A stretch of DNA of 64,000 bases from Pseudomonas putida (GTDB lineage Bacteria > Pseudomonadota > Gammaproteobacteria > Pseudomonadales > Pseudomonadaceae). Of the stretch, positions 42,444 through 55,986 are shown in pieces. The stretch's first letter is position 1; the number at the start of each line of letters is the position of its first letter. The notes under the pieces are model-generated. The model was not told the origin of the DNA. It saw only the letters and a program-made list of their open reading frames with translations, and made no database searches. The position numbers and the translations under genes are program-made. The stretch covers positions 1 to 64,000 of the forward strand of contig NZ_MKZO01000030.1 of NCBI RefSeq assembly GCF_001941965.1, read 5' to 3'.

Positions 42444-43490
42444 TCAATTTGCCTCGCCAGTGTTCCGCTTACCGGTCACCAGCTTCTTCAACGTTCTGTC
42501 GAAATCGCTCTCGAACAGACGGTCCTGAACGATTCTGTACTTCTCAAATTCACTCTCTGCATGCATCTGGGCAAGCTTCGCGGAGACCTTGCCACTGTCT
42601 TGAAGCACTTCGCGGTCATCAAACTCCAGGAATGCGTCCAATCGCTTGGACCAATCCTCCATGCTCATGGGTATTTGACGGCGAGCACGGTCTTCAGCCA
42701 GTTCCAGGTAGGCATTGACCACACGCCCCAACGATGCGAGCTCTTCCTGACTTAGGTAGTTCTTGGCCACAGCAACGTCGGTTTTAAGGACCTTTCCGTC
42801 AGGGGCACTCGCCCAGGACGTCAGACCCATTTGCGGCTTGCTGCTATCGGCCCGCTTGCAGATCAGTTCTGCTGCCGTGTGCCCATGGATCGCATAGTGG
42901 AGTTTGTTCTGTACCTTGGCGAAAAAGGTCTTGGTAGTCGGTGCGTCCTTGTTGTAGTCCACGCTGGTGGAGTAGATATCGGTGATTTTCTGGTAGAACC
43001 GTCTCTCGCTGAGGCGGATCTCACGGATCTCCGCCAACAGTCGCTCAAAGTAGTCCTCGCCCAGGAAACCACCGTTTTCCATGCGCTTACGATCGAGCAC
43101 ATAACCCGTCATCGCGAACTCGCGCAGTACACCCGTTGCCCACTGGCGGAACTGCGTGGCACGTATGGAGTTGACTCGGTAGCCAACGGAAATAATGGCG
43201 TCCAGGTTGTAGAACTCCACCATGCGGGACACCTCTCTCTGACCTTCTTGCTGAACTATCCGGAATTTCCGGATGGTTGCTTCCGGGGCAAGCTCATCAC
43301 TGCCAAAGATATTCTTCAGGTGTTCACTGATGGTACGCACATCCACCCCGAACAATTCCGCCATGAGCTTTTGTGACAACCAGAGGGTTTCGTCCTCATA
43401 GCGAGCCTCAATGCTCTGTTCTGCCGTTTGACCGGTAAAGATCAGAAACTCGACGGTGCTGTTGCGAATGAAGGTGGGTTTACTACTCAC
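42444..43490 (-). CDS. rhuM: RhuM-family protein
   Basis: This 348-residue soluble protein fits the virulence RhuM family (first named in Salmonella SPI-3). The conserved N-terminal half has ETLWLSQKLMAELFGVDVRT, then ISEHLKNIF, YNLDAIISVGYRVNS and TQFRQWAT. A helical C-terminal half follows (FFAKVQNKLHYAIHGHTAAE). Biochemical function is unknown; the family is patchy and often on mobile or defence-like islands. It sits alone between mnmG and mnmE, which are normally neighbours in Pseudomonas, so it is an accessory insertion. No IS or repeat borders are seen. Confidence 0.85.
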   Translation of the reverse strand: MSSKPTFIRNSTVEFLIFTGQTAEQSIEARYEDETLWLSQKLMAELFGVDVRTISEHLKNIFGSDELAPEATIRKFRIVQQEGQREVSRMVEFYNLDAIISVGYRVNSIRATQFRQWATGVLREFAMTGYVLDRKRMENGGFLGEDYFERLLAEIREIRLSERRFYQKITDIYSTSVDYNKDAPTTKTFFAKVQNKLHYAIHGHTAAELICKRADSSKPQMGLTSWASAPDGKVLKTDVAVAKNYLSQEELASLGRVVNAYLELAEDRARRQIPMSMEDWSKRLDAFLEFDDREVLQDSGKVSAKLAQMHAESEFEKYRIVQDRLFESDFDRTLKKLVTGKRNTGEAN

Positions 43491-43544
43491 AAGGCATTTC
43501 CTCTCGTGCTCATCATCCCCTGCTGGATGACAACGAACCCTATC

Positions 43545-44915
43545 TCACTTCCCAATGCAGAAGCTGGAGAAAATCCGCCCCAGCAGATCATCGGAGCTGA
43601 ACGCCCCAGTGATCTCACCCAGCGCCTGCTGCGCCTGACGCAGATCCTCAGCCAACAATTCACCAGCGCCCGCCAACGTCAGCTGCTCACGCCCGTGTTC
43701 GAGGCTGGCGCTGGCCTGGCGCAAGGCATCCAGATGCCGCCGGCGAGCGCTAAAGCCACTTTCCGCCGTCTGTTCATAACCCATGCAGGCCTTCAGGTGA
43801 TCGCGCAGCAGATCCAGCCCCATGTCCGGCGCCTTTGCGCTCAGGGTGATGGTGACGTGGCCATCCTCGCTTTCTTCCAGACCAATGGCCTCGCCACTCA
43901 GGTCGGCCTTGTTGCGGATCAGGGTGACCTTGTCCGGCCGCGGGCGCTGATCGAGGAACTCAGGCCACAGGGCGAATGGATCGCTGGCCTCAGGCGCACT
44001 GGCATCCACCACCAGAAGCACCCGGTCCGCCTCGCCAATCGCCTTCAGGGCGCGTTCCACGCCGATCTTTTCCACATGGTCCTCGGTATCGCGCAGACCA
44101 GCAGTATCCACAACGTGCAGCGGCATGCCGTCGATGTGGATATGTTCGCGAAGGATGTCCCGGGTGGTGCCGGCGATATCGGTGACGATGGCCGCCTCGC
44201 GACCCGCCAGCATATTCAGCAGGCTGGATTTGCCAGCGTTCGGACGACCGGCGATCACCACCGTCATACCGTCACGCAGCAAGGCGCCCTGCCCGGCTTC
44301 GCGCATGACCGAGGCAAGATCGCCACGCACCTGGTCAAGCATGCCCAGCACATGGCCATCGGCGAGGAAGTCGATTTCCTCTTCCGGGAAGTCGATCGCC
44401 GCTTCCACATAGATCCGCAGGCTGATCAAACGCTCGGTCAAGTTATCCACACGGCGGGAGAACTCGCCCTGCAGCGAGCGCAAGGCATTGCGCGCAGCCT
44501 GTGCAGAACTGGCCTCGATCAGGTCGGCGATGGCTTCGGCCTGGGCCAGGTCGAGTTTATCGTTGAGGAACGCGCGCTCGCTGAATTCCCCCGGCCGCGC
44601 CAGGCGGCAGCCAAGTTGTACACAGCGCTGCAGCAGCATATCCAGCACCACCGGGCCGCCATGGCCCTGCAGTTCCAGGACATCTTCGCCTGTGAATGAA
44701 TTCGGCCCCGGGAAGAACAGCGCAATGCCCTCGTCGAGGACCAGGCCGTCGTCACTGCGGAACGGACCGTAGTGAGCGTGCCGCGGCGTCAGCTCGCGAC
44801 CGGTGATCGCCTGCCCGGCCTGGCGCGCCAGCGGTCCGGAAATACGCACAATACCCACCCCGCCGCGGCCCTGGGCGGTAGCGATGGCGGTGATGGTTTC
44901 GCGACGGGAAGTCAT
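43545..44915 (-). CDS. mnmE: MnmE (TrmE), tRNA modification GTPase
   Basis: A 456-residue GTPase partner of MnmG. The N-terminal folate-binding domain starts [20 protein letters not shown]; the G domain has [12 protein letters not shown] (G1), DIAGTTRD (G2) and DTAGLR (G3). The C-terminus has the essential CIGK tetrapeptide with its Cys. The open frame extends upstream to 44978, but family alignment supports the ATG at 44915. Confidence 0.96.
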   Translation of the reverse strand: MTSRRETITAIATAQGRGGVGIVRISGPLARQAGQAITGRELTPRHAHYGPFRSDDGLVLDEGIALFFPGPNSFTGEDVLELQGHGGPVVLDMLLQRCVQLGCRLARPGEFSERAFLNDKLDLAQAEAIADLIEASSAQAARNALRSLQGEFSRRVDNLTERLISLRIYVEAAIDFPEEEIDFLADGHVLGMLDQVRGDLASVMREAGQGALLRDGMTVVIAGRPNAGKSSLLNMLAGREAAIVTDIAGTTRDILREHIHIDGMPLHVVDTAGLRDTEDHVEKIGVERALKAIGEADRVLLVVDASAPEASDPFALWPEFLDQRPRPDKVTLIRNKADLSGEAIGLEESEDGHVTITLSAKAPDMGLDLLRDHLKACMGYEQTAESGFSARRRHLDALRQASASLEHGREQLTLAGAGELLAEDLRQAQQALGEITGAFSSDDLLGRIFSSFCIGK

Positions 44916-44947
44916 GTCATGGCCTCGGAACAAAAACGTCAGATAGC

Positions 44948-44972
44948 AAAACGCCCCACGAGTGGGGCGTTT
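44948..44972 (-). terminator. Terminator between yidC and mnmE
   Basis: AAAACGCCCCAC pairs with GTGGGGCGTTT around GA, 26 bp past yidC. In the yidC direction it is followed by TTTTGCTATC. It overlaps the mnmE leader. Confidence 0.75.
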
Positions 44973-44997
44973 ATCCACAGATTAGCTGGCTAATCCG

Positions 44998-46671
44998 TCA
45001 GGCTGCGGCCTTCTTGGTCGCTTTCTCGATGCTGTTGGTGATGTACCACTGCTGTGCGATGGACAGGCAGTTGTTCACAACCCAGTACAGAACCAGACCA
45101 GCAGGGAACCACAGGAAGAAGAAGGTGAAGATGATCGGCATCATTTTCATCACCTTGGCCTGCATCGGATCCGGTGGAGTCGGGTTCAGCTGCTGCTGGA
45201 TGAACATGGTCGCGCCCATGATGATCGGCAGGATGAAGAACGGATCCTTGATCGACAGGTCGGTGATCCAGAACATCCATGGGGCCTGACGCATCTCGAC
45301 GCTTTCCAGGAGTACCCAGTACAGCGACAGGAAGACCGGCATCTGCACCAGGATCGGCAAGCAGCCACCCAGCGGATTGATCTTCTCTTTCTTGTACAGC
45401 TCCATCATCGCCTGGGACATCTTCTGGCGATCGTCACCGAACTGCTCTTTCAGCTGGGCCAGGCGCGGCGCAACGGCACGCATGCGCGCCATCGAACGGT
45501 AGCTGGCGGCGGACAGCGGGAAGAACAGGCCCTTGATCAGCATGGTCAGGACGATGATCGACCAGCCCCAGTTGCCGAGCAGGCTGTGGATATGTTGCAG
45601 CAGCCAGAAGATCGGCTGGGCAATGAACCACAGGATGCCGTAGTCGACGGTCAGTTCCAGGCCTGGGGACAACTCTTTCAGCTTGCTCTGGATCTTCGGA
45701 CCGGCATACAGGGTGCTGCTGGTTTCGGCCTTGGCACCCGCGGCGACGTTCAGCGCAGGGCCGTTGTAGCCGATGATGTAGTTGCCTTGGCTGTCCTTGC
45801 GGGTCTGAACGAAGTTGTTATCCGAGCTTTCCGGGATCCAGGCCGTTACGAAGTAGTGCTGCAGCCAGGCGACCCAGCCGCCGTTCACATTTTCTTTCAA
45901 ATTGCCCTTGTCCATGTCCTTCATGGACACTTTCTTGTAGGGCTCAGAACTTGTCCACAGGGCAGCACCCAGGTAGGTGGCGGTACCAGTGGCGGTCGAC
46001 GAGGAAGGATCGGAGCTGGCGTCACGCTTAAGCTGGCCGAACATGTTGCCGGTCCAGGCCTGGCCGCTCTGGTTGTCGATCAGGTAGCTGACCTTCAGGT
46101 CGTACTCGCCGCGGTTCAGGGTGAAGCGCTTGATGTAGTTGACACCGCCTTCGCTGAACTTCAGGTCGACGACCAGTTGGTCCTGGCCGTCAGCCAGTTG
46201 ATAACTTTTCTGCTCGGCGGCGTACAGCGGGCGACCAGCGGCACGTGCGTCCGGGCCGTTGGCGCCGATCAGGCCGCTCTGGGCCAGATAAACGCGCTCA
46301 CTACCGTTGTCGAACAGCTGGAATGGAATTTCCGGGTGATCCTGGCGACGCGGGTACTTCGGCAGGGTCAGCTGGACGATGTCACCACCGGTTGGGTCGA
46401 TAGCCAGATCGAGGACATCGGTCTTGACCCGGATCAGGTCCTTGCTGACAGCGACCGGCGCCAGTTCGGCCGGGGTTTCGGCGTTGACGCTCGGAATATC
46501 GGCGTTGGAAGTGCCGGCATTCGGGCTGTCCGGCAGGGACGGCGCGATGGTGCTGGAGGCAGCAGTCTGATTCGGCAAGGCAGCCTGGCCGTAGTCCTGG
46601 TTCCACTTGAGGACCATGACATAGGACACGATTGCCAGGGCGGCGATCAGGATCGTGCGTTTAATATCCAT
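44998..46671 (-). CDS. yidC: YidC membrane protein insertase
   Basis: A 557-residue inner-membrane insertase acting alone or with SecYEG, needed among others for F0 c-subunit insertion. The first helix (ILIAALAIVSYVMVL) is followed by a large periplasmic beta domain (about 60-340) and the five-helix core with GWSIIVLTMLIKGLFFPL and the final WVVNNCLSIAQQWYI. It follows yidD by two bases. Confidence 0.97.
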   Translation of the reverse strand: MDIKRTILIAALAIVSYVMVLKWNQDYGQAALPNQTAASSTIAPSLPDSPNAGTSNADIPSVNAETPAELAPVAVSKDLIRVKTDVLDLAIDPTGGDIVQLTLPKYPRRQDHPEIPFQLFDNGSERVYLAQSGLIGANGPDARAAGRPLYAAEQKSYQLADGQDQLVVDLKFSEGGVNYIKRFTLNRGEYDLKVSYLIDNQSGQAWTGNMFGQLKRDASSDPSSSTATGTATYLGAALWTSSEPYKKVSMKDMDKGNLKENVNGGWVAWLQHYFVTAWIPESSDNNFVQTRKDSQGNYIIGYNGPALNVAAGAKAETSSTLYAGPKIQSKLKELSPGLELTVDYGILWFIAQPIFWLLQHIHSLLGNWGWSIIVLTMLIKGLFFPLSAASYRSMARMRAVAPRLAQLKEQFGDDRQKMSQAMMELYKKEKINPLGGCLPILVQMPVFLSLYWVLLESVEMRQAPWMFWITDLSIKDPFFILPIIMGATMFIQQQLNPTPPDPMQAKVMKMMPIIFTFFFLWFPAGLVLYWVVNNCLSIAQQWYITNSIEKATKKAAA

Positions 46672-46673
46672 GA

Positions 46674-46919
46674 TTACTCGGCTATCGAAGAAGTACGGGA
46701 AGGAGGAATGGGCGGAACCGGATCAAAACCGCCTGCATTCCAGGGATGACAACGACCCAGCCGACGAACGGTCAGCCACCCGCCACGCAAGAGACCATGA
46801 GTTTCAATGGCTTCGTACGCATAGCAGGAGCAACTTGGGTAGAAACGGCAATGACTGGCCATCAACGGGCTGATGGCGTAACGGTAAAACTGGATCGGAA
46901 CGAGGGCCAGTTTACGCAT
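46674..46919 (-). CDS. yidD: YidD membrane insertion efficiency factor
   Basis: An 81-residue protein with the family motif [19 protein letters not shown] and [24 protein letters not shown]. It sits at the inner membrane face and helps YidC. It overlaps rnpA by eight bases and is followed by yidC, the standard gammaproteobacterial order. Confidence 0.95.
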   Translation of the reverse strand: MRKLALVPIQFYRYAISPLMASHCRFYPSCSCYAYEAIETHGLLRGGWLTVRRLGRCHPWNAGGFDPVPPIPPSRTSSIAE

Positions 46920-47316
46920 CTGGACGGTCCACCCCTACGGATTCGGTCTTGACCTCTGGAGAGGGCCGAGTACGAGCGAGGCGCTTCCAGATCTTGCCAA
47001 AATGCTGGTGCAATTCCGGGTTTTCTACGTCGCCAAGGCCTTTGCGCGCGACGATGACTATGTCCCAGCCGACCAGGATGTCCTGGTGCAGACGGAACGA
47101 ATCGCGCATCAAACGCTTCAGGCGATTGCGCTGAACGGAAAGCTTCACGGCTTTTTTGCCGATCACCAGGCCCAGGCGGGGGTGATCCAGTCCGTTCTCG
47201 CGGGCAAGGAGCAAGAGACTCTTGCCGGGCACCTTGCCTGATGGAGAGTCAAAGACCGCTTTGAAGTGTCGGGGTGTCAGTAGACGTTTATCCCGACTGA
47301 AGTCCTGACTCACCAC
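46912..47316 (-). CDS. rnpA: RNase P protein component
   Basis: A 134-residue basic protein that binds RNase P RNA for 5' tRNA processing. The RNR motif region is [20 protein letters not shown], and DIVIVARKG is present. It starts 13 bp after rpmH. Confidence 0.96.
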   Translation of the reverse strand: MVSQDFSRDKRLLTPRHFKAVFDSPSGKVPGKSLLLLARENGLDHPRLGLVIGKKAVKLSVQRNRLKRLMRDSFRLHQDILVGWDIVIVARKGLGDVENPELHQHFGKIWKRLARTRPSPEVKTESVGVDRPDA

Positions 47317-47329
47317 CTATGCCGAAAAA

Positions 47330-47464
47330 TCAAACTGCCAGGCGCTTACGGCCTTTGGCACGACGGCGGGACAGAACAGCACGGCCGTTCTTGGTGGCCA
47401 TACGTGCACGGAAACCGTGAGTGCGAGCGCGCTTGATGGTGCTTGGTTGGAAAGTACGTTTCAT
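47330..47464 (-). CDS. rpmH: Ribosomal protein bL34
   Basis: A 44-residue basic protein beginning [20 protein letters not shown] and ending KRLAV, the invariant L34 sequence. It heads the rpmH-rnpA-yidD-yidC operon, facing away from oriC. Confidence 0.98.
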
Positions 47465-47629
47465 GGCGTGTTACCTGGTTCGTGACTACGGGCCGGAATG
47501 GCCCCCGTTTTAAGAGACCGGCGATTCTAGAGAAAGCAAGCCCGTAGGTCAATTTCCAACCAGCTTTTCCTTATAGGGAGATGAACCGGCCACGGATTCG
47601 ATCCGGGCAGGTTCGTCAGGGTCATCGCG

Positions 47630-47976
47630 GTTAAACATAGAAAAAAAGAGGAGAGGTATTTAAAGCTTTTCTGAAGAACTTATGAATCTTAGCTCGAGAA
47701 TTTCTGTGGATAGATCGCTACAGGCCACATTTTACGTACTGTACAGAGATTGATAACCCTGTCGGGAAACGGTGCTTTGCCTGTGCCGCACAGGCGCAAA
47801 AGCAGTGGATAAAAAAGGCAGTTATCAACAGGCGAGTTTTCCACAGGGTTGGACCCCGACTTGTGCATAGCCCTCGTGGACGGTTATCCACAGAGCTTAT
47901 TCACACCACCTGGAGTGCATTTTGGTCGGCAAATGACTGATTTAGCATGGCTCTTGAGTCGCCTGCGTGTGGATAA
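47630..47976. other. oriC: Chromosomal replication origin oriC
   Basis: The rpmH-dnaA interval is the known Pseudomonas origin location. It has an AT-rich tract (47636-47700), then DnaA boxes. Consensus TTATNCACA sites are at 47884-47892, 47897-47905 and 47968-47976. Near-consensus sites are at 47705, 47804, 47822, 47837 and 47862. Gene orientation flips here. A 43-bp core (47720-47762) is shared with the module upstream of mnmG. Confidence 0.9.
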
Positions 47977-48054
47977 GTACGCGGGTGCCCGGTACAATGG
48001 CGGCTTGTTTTTGCCTCACCGGCCTTTGCAGGCTTTCAAATTCAGGGGATATCC

Positions 48055-49602
48055 GTGTCAGTGGAACTTTGGCAGCAGTGCGTGGAGCTTCTGCGCGATG
48101 AGCTGCCTACCCAGCAATTCAATACCTGGATCCGTCCACTACAAGTCGAAGCCGAAGGCGACGAGTTGCGCGTCTACGCGCCTAACCGCTTTGTGCTCGA
48201 CTGGGTGAATGAAAAGTATCTGGGTCGTTTGCTCGAACTGCTCGGCGAACACGGCAACGGTTCGGTGCCTGCGCTCTCCTTATTAATAGGCAGCCGTCGC
48301 AGCTCGGCACCGCGTGCCGCGCCGAATGCACCGCTGGCAGCTGCCGTGGCCGCTTCCCAGGCGCAAGCCGCTGCAGCCCAGGCCGCTCAGGTCCCGGCGC
48401 CAGCAGTCAGCGAGCCGGTCAACCACAAACCGGCGGCACCTGTTGCCGAGCCGGTGGTGGAAGACGCACCGTCCCGGGACAGCTTCGACGCCATGGGCGG
48501 CGATGCTCCGGCCGCAGCACCTGTCGCCGCCAACGGCCGTTCGGAACAACGCACCGTCCAGGTCGAAGGTGCGCTCAAGCACACCAGCTACCTGAACCGG
48601 ACCTTCACCTTCGAGAACTTCGTCGAAGGTAAATCCAACCAGCTGGCCCGCGCTGCGGCCTGGCAGGTGGCAGACAACCCCAAGCACGGCTACAACCCGC
48701 TCTTCCTTTATGGGGGCGTGGGTCTGGGTAAGACTCACTTGATGCACGCTGTGGGTAACCACCTGCTCAAGAAGAATCCCAACGCCAAGGTTGTCTACCT
48801 GCACTCCGAACGCTTTGTCGCTGACATGGTCAAGGCACTGCAGCTGAATGCGATCAACGAGTTCAAGCGTTTCTACCGTTCGGTGGACGCCCTGCTCATC
48901 GACGACATCCAGTTCTTCGCCCGCAAGGAGCGTTCCCAGGAAGAGTTTTTCCACACCTTCAACGCCCTTCTTGAAGGCGGCCAGCAGGTGATCCTCACCA
49001 GCGACCGTTATCCGAAGGAAATCGAAGGCCTGGAAGAGCGTCTGAAATCCCGCTTTGGCTGGGGCCTGACCGTTGCGGTCGAGCCGCCGGAGCTGGAAAC
49101 CCGGGTGGCGATCCTGATGAAGAAGGCCGACCAGGCCAAGGTCGACCTACCGCACGACGCCGCGTTCTTCATTGCCCAGCGCATCCGTTCCAACGTTCGT
49201 GAACTGGAAGGCGCCCTGAAGCGAGTGATCGCTCACTCCCACTTCATGGGCCGCGACATCACCATCGAGCTGATTCGCGAATCGCTGAAGGACCTGCTGG
49301 CGCTGCAGGACAAACTGGTCAGTGTGGATAACATCCAGCGCACCGTCGCCGAGTACTACAAGATCAAGATCTCCGATCTGCTCTCCAAGCGTCGTTCGCG
49401 TTCGGTGGCCCGGCCGCGTCAGGTGGCCATGGCCCTGTCCAAGGAACTGACCAACCACAGTCTGCCGGAGATCGGCGACGTATTCGGCGGGCGCGACCAC
49501 ACCACCGTGTTGCACGCCTGCCGCAAGATCAACGAGCTCAAGGAATCCGACGCGGATATCCGCGAGGATTACAAGAACCTGCTGCGGACCCTGACGACCT
49601 GA
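48055..49602 (+). CDS. dnaA: DnaA replication initiator
   Basis: A 515-residue AAA+ initiator that melts oriC. It has domain I ([20 protein letters not shown]), an Ala/Pro-rich linker (about 85-170), Walker [14 protein letters not shown] (about 220), Walker B LLIDDIQF and the C-terminal box-binding signature [20 protein letters not shown]. The start is a GTG at 48055 with GGGG about eight bases upstream. Confidence 0.97.
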   Translation: MSVELWQQCVELLRDELPTQQFNTWIRPLQVEAEGDELRVYAPNRFVLDWVNEKYLGRLLELLGEHGNGSVPALSLLIGSRRSSAPRAAPNAPLAAAVAASQAQAAAAQAAQVPAPAVSEPVNHKPAAPVAEPVVEDAPSRDSFDAMGGDAPAAAPVAANGRSEQRTVQVEGALKHTSYLNRTFTFENFVEGKSNQLARAAAWQVADNPKHGYNPLFLYGGVGLGKTHLMHAVGNHLLKKNPNAKVVYLHSERFVADMVKALQLNAINEFKRFYRSVDALLIDDIQFFARKERSQEEFFHTFNALLEGGQQVILTSDRYPKEIEGLEERLKSRFGWGLTVAVEPPELETRVAILMKKADQAKVDLPHDAAFFIAQRIRSNVRELEGALKRVIAHSHFMGRDITIELIRESLKDLLALQDKLVSVDNIQRTVAEYYKIKISDLLSKRRSRSVARPRQVAMALSKELTNHSLPEIGDVFGGRDHTTVLHACRKINELKESDADIREDYKNLLRTLTT

Positions 49603-49637
49603 TGTCAGCGCAGCTTTTCAAGGCAAGGGACTAGACC

Positions 49638-50741
49638 ATGCATTTCACCATTCAACGCGAAGCCCTGTTGAAACCCCTGCAACTGGTCGCAGGCGTCGTC
49701 GAGCGCCGCCAGACCTTGCCGGTACTGTCCAACGTACTGCTGGTGGTCCAGGGTCAGCAGTTGTCGCTGACCGGTACCGACCTGGAAGTGGAACTGGTTG
49801 GCCGTGTTCAACTGGAAGAGCCAGCCGAGCCAGGCGAGATCACCGTACCTGCGCGCAAGCTGATGGATATCTGCAAAAGCCTGCCCAACGATGCGCTGAT
49901 CGACATCAAGGTCGACGAGCAGAAGTTGCTGGTCAAGGCCGGTCGTAGCCGCTTCACCCTGTCGACCCTGCCTGCCAATGACTTCCCGACTGTGGAAGAA
50001 GGTCCGGGCTCGCTGACCTGCACCCTAGAGCAAAGCCGCCTGCGTCGCCTGATCGAACGCACCAGCTTCGCCATGGCCCAGCAGGACGTGCGCTACTACC
50101 TGAACGGCATGCTGCTGGAAGTATCCACAGGCACCCTGCGTGCAGTCGCCACTGACGGTCACCGTCTGGCCATGTGCTCGATGAGCGCCGACATCGGCCA
50201 GGCCGATCGTCACCAGGTCATCGTGCCGCGTAAAGGTATCCTCGAGCTGGCGCGCCTGCTCACCGAGCCGGATGGCACGGTCAGCATCGTCCTGGGTCAG
50301 CACCATATCCGTGCTACCACCGGCGAATTCACCTTCACCTCGAAACTGGTGGACGGCAAGTTCCCTGACTACGAGCGCGTCCTGCCGAAAGGCGGCGACA
50401 AGCTGGTGCTGGGCGATCGTCAGGCACTGCGTGAAGCCTTCAGCCGTACCGCGATCCTGTCCAACGAGAAGTACCGTGGTATCCGTCTGCAACTGGCTGC
50501 CGGTCAGCTGAAGATCCAGGCGAACAACCCGGAGCAGGAAGAAGCGGAAGAAGAAATCAGCGTCGACTACAACGGTGCATCCCTGGAAATCGGCTTCAAC
50601 GTCAGCTATCTGCTCGACGTGCTGGGCGTAATGACTACCGAGCAGGTTCGTCTGATCCTGTCCGACTCCAACAGCAGTGCCCTGCTGCAGGAAGCGGACA
50701 ACGACGATTCCTCCTATGTCGTCATGCCGATGCGTCTGTAA
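49638..50741 (+). CDS. dnaN: DNA polymerase III beta clamp
   Basis: A 367-residue sliding clamp with three similar domains. The start [20 protein letters not shown] and the C-terminal SYVVMPMRL (partner-binding pocket edge) are typical. It is 35 bp after dnaA, in the dnaA-dnaN-recF-gyrB run. Confidence 0.97.
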   Translation: MHFTIQREALLKPLQLVAGVVERRQTLPVLSNVLLVVQGQQLSLTGTDLEVELVGRVQLEEPAEPGEITVPARKLMDICKSLPNDALIDIKVDEQKLLVKAGRSRFTLSTLPANDFPTVEEGPGSLTCTLEQSRLRRLIERTSFAMAQQDVRYYLNGMLLEVSTGTLRAVATDGHRLAMCSMSADIGQADRHQVIVPRKGILELARLLTEPDGTVSIVLGQHHIRATTGEFTFTSKLVDGKFPDYERVLPKGGDKLVLGDRQALREAFSRTAILSNEKYRGIRLQLAAGQLKIQANNPEQEEAEEEISVDYNGASLEIGFNVSYLLDVLGVMTTEQVRLILSDSNSSALLQEADNDDSSYVVMPMRL

Positions 50742-50760
50742 TCTTTCCAGACAATTCCAG

Positions 50761-54286
<3,526 letters not shown>

Positions 54287-54307
54287 TTGGTCGCAGGTTG
54301 CTTGCTG

Positions 54308-54339
54308 AAAAGGCCAACCCTTCGGGGTTGGCCTTTTTT
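54308..54339 (+). terminator. gyrB terminator
   Basis: AAAAGGCCAACCC and GGGTTGGCCTTTTTT form a 12-13-bp stem with a TTCG tetraloop and T-run 22 bp after gyrB. It ends the dnaA-gyrB cluster. Confidence 0.92.
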
Positions 54340-54438
54340 ATAGGCGAAGGGAAAGTGGCGTTTTCGAGTGGCGCGGCTGGAGTTCTTCGTGTGTGGCGAA
54401 GTGGCGCGAATGGTCAATATGGGAATACGGTTTTGAAG

Positions 54439-54454
54439 TGTTCCACGTGAAACA
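54439..54454. promoter_or_regulatory. parS: parS site 3 (after gyrB)
   Basis: TGTTCCACGTGAAACA has one half of the GTTCCACG type and one of the GTTTCACG type, both known parS forms. It lies just past the convergent end of fisR. Confidence 0.8.
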
Positions 54455-54457
54455 TTA

Positions 54458-55747
54458 CTAGACCCCGAGTTCTTTCAAGCGCCGATAGAGGGTTCGCTCA
54501 CTCACCCCCAGATGCTTCGCCAGCTCACTTCGCGGCCCATCGAAGCTCTCCAATGCATGTGCCAACCGCCTTCGCTCATCTGGAGCAATGCGACGTCCAG
54601 CAACACCCAACCCAGCTCCACTGATCTCCTCAGGCAAATGCTCCCCCCGAATCACCCCATCATCCGCAAACAACCTCGCCCGCTCCAGAACATTCCGTAG
54701 CTCCCGGATATTCCCGGGAAAGCTATAGGCCTGAAGCAAACGCAAAGCCTGCTTGTCGACCTGCGGCGCCGCAGCGCCAGCGATGCGCTGCAACAAGGTC
54801 TCGATCAACAGCGGCAGATCCTCTCCCCGCTCTCTCAACGACGGCAGGCGAATCGGGAAGCCGCTGATGCGGTAATAGAGGTCTTCACGGAAAGTCCCGG
54901 CGGCCGCCATTTCCCGCAGTGGCTTGTGAGTGGCGCAGACCAGACGAAAATCCGCGTGCACCGTACGCAGGCTCCCCACCGGCCGGAAACTGCCCGACTC
55001 GATCAGCCGCAGCAACTTGACCTGCATCGCCAACGGCACCTCGCCAATCTCATCGAGGAACAGCGTCCCGCCGTGGGCCGCTTCCGCCAACCCGGTCTTG
55101 CGTTGCAGCGCCCCGGTGAAGGCGCCTTTCTCGTAGCCGAACAGTTCGCTTTCGAACAGGGACTCGGTGAGCCCGGTGCAGTCCACCACCACCAACGGAC
55201 CTTCAGCCCGCGAACTGCCCAGGTGCAACGCCCGGGCAAACAGCTCTTTCCCTGTCCCCGACTCACCCTGCAGCAACACCGGAATCTGTGCCGGCGCTGC
55301 CCTTTTCAGCCCTTCCAAAGCCGTCTTGAAAGCTGCCGAGCGTCCGACCAGCCCATGCTGCTGCGGCTGAGCCGACGCCAGGGTGATCCGGTTCATGCGC
55401 TCGACAAACGCGATAACCAGACCATGCTCATCAAGGATCGGCCGCAACTCCACATCCACATGTTCGGGGCCCCTAGGCGTGTGATGCACATGCAGCATGC
55501 GCTCGGCGACACGGCTCTCCCGCGCCTTGCGCATCGGGCAGACCTCTCCCGCCTGGTCACAGGGCACGGCGTAGTGATGCGAGACGCGATGACACTTGGC
55601 GCCCACCGCTCCCCCGCCGAACTGGCGCTGATACGCCGCGTTGGCGGCAAGGATGTTGTAGTCGGTATCGAGCACGATCGACGGCTGCGGATCGTGCTCG
55701 AGATAGGACACCAGCGCCTGGATGGCGGGGTGGGAGATAACGGTCAT
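54458..55747 (-). CDS. fisR: FisR-type sigma-54 activator of sulfide oxidation
   Basis: A 429-residue enhancer-binding protein. The N-terminal PAS-like sensor has C52, C63 and C70, the same spacing as the three cysteines of Cupriavidus FisR (C53, C64, C71), which respond to sulfane sulfur. The central AAA+ domain has [13 protein letters not shown] (Walker A), the sigma-54 contact motif GAFTGA and FLDEIGEV (Walker B). A C-terminal Fis-type helix-turn-helix ([20 protein letters not shown]) follows. The start is the ATG at 55747. It is divergent from the dioxygenase-sqr-tauE genes, which it presumably activates. Confidence 0.88.
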   Translation of the reverse strand: MTVISHPAIQALVSYLEHDPQPSIVLDTDYNILAANAAYQRQFGGGAVGAKCHRVSHHYAVPCDQAGEVCPMRKARESRVAERMLHVHHTPRGPEHVDVELRPILDEHGLVIAFVERMNRITLASAQPQQHGLVGRSAAFKTALEGLKRAAPAQIPVLLQGESGTGKELFARALHLGSSRAEGPLVVVDCTGLTESLFESELFGYEKGAFTGALQRKTGLAEAAHGGTLFLDEIGEVPLAMQVKLLRLIESGSFRPVGSLRTVHADFRLVCATHKPLREMAAAGTFREDLYYRISGFPIRLPSLRERGEDLPLLIETLLQRIAGAAAPQVDKQALRLLQAYSFPGNIRELRNVLERARLFADDGVIRGEHLPEEISGAGLGVAGRRIAPDERRRLAHALESFDGPRSELAKHLGVSERTLYRRLKELGV

Positions 55748-55794
55748 GGCGACACCTGGCAGAACTCGCAGCGAGCTTAACCGAAGACCCCGGC

Positions 55795-55845
55795 ACTGCC
55801 AAAGACTGCCAAGGTCTGCCACTCACCCGCCATCTGCCACGGCAG
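55795..55845. promoter_or_regulatory. Putative FisR enhancer: phased CTGCCA repeats
   Basis: CTGCCA occurs at 55796, 55806 and 55816 in steps of exactly 10 bp. A perfect inverted repeat CTGCC-AC-GGCAG lies at 55834-55845. They lie 60-110 bp upstream of the sigma-54-like promoter, the normal position for an upstream activator sequence. Confidence 0.55.
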
Positions 55846-55905
55846 TCACTGTCAGCCGCCTGGTCCAGACTCAATGAATCCGGGGCCAAAAGGTCGTCGA
55901 AGCCA

Positions 55906-55920
55906 TGGCACATATCTTGA
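55906..55920 (+). promoter_or_regulatory. Sigma-54-like promoter of the sulfide operon
   Basis: TGGCACATATCTTGA has the -24 GG element TGGCAC and correct 10-base spacing to a -12 element, which reads GA instead of the usual GC. It is the best match in the intergenic region and fits a FisR-dependent operon. Confidence 0.55.
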
Positions 55921-55986
55921 AAATGCCCACGGCAACGATTGGCAAGCCTGCGTGCTGGCGCCAGCCAACCTGTCTGGAGAATGACA

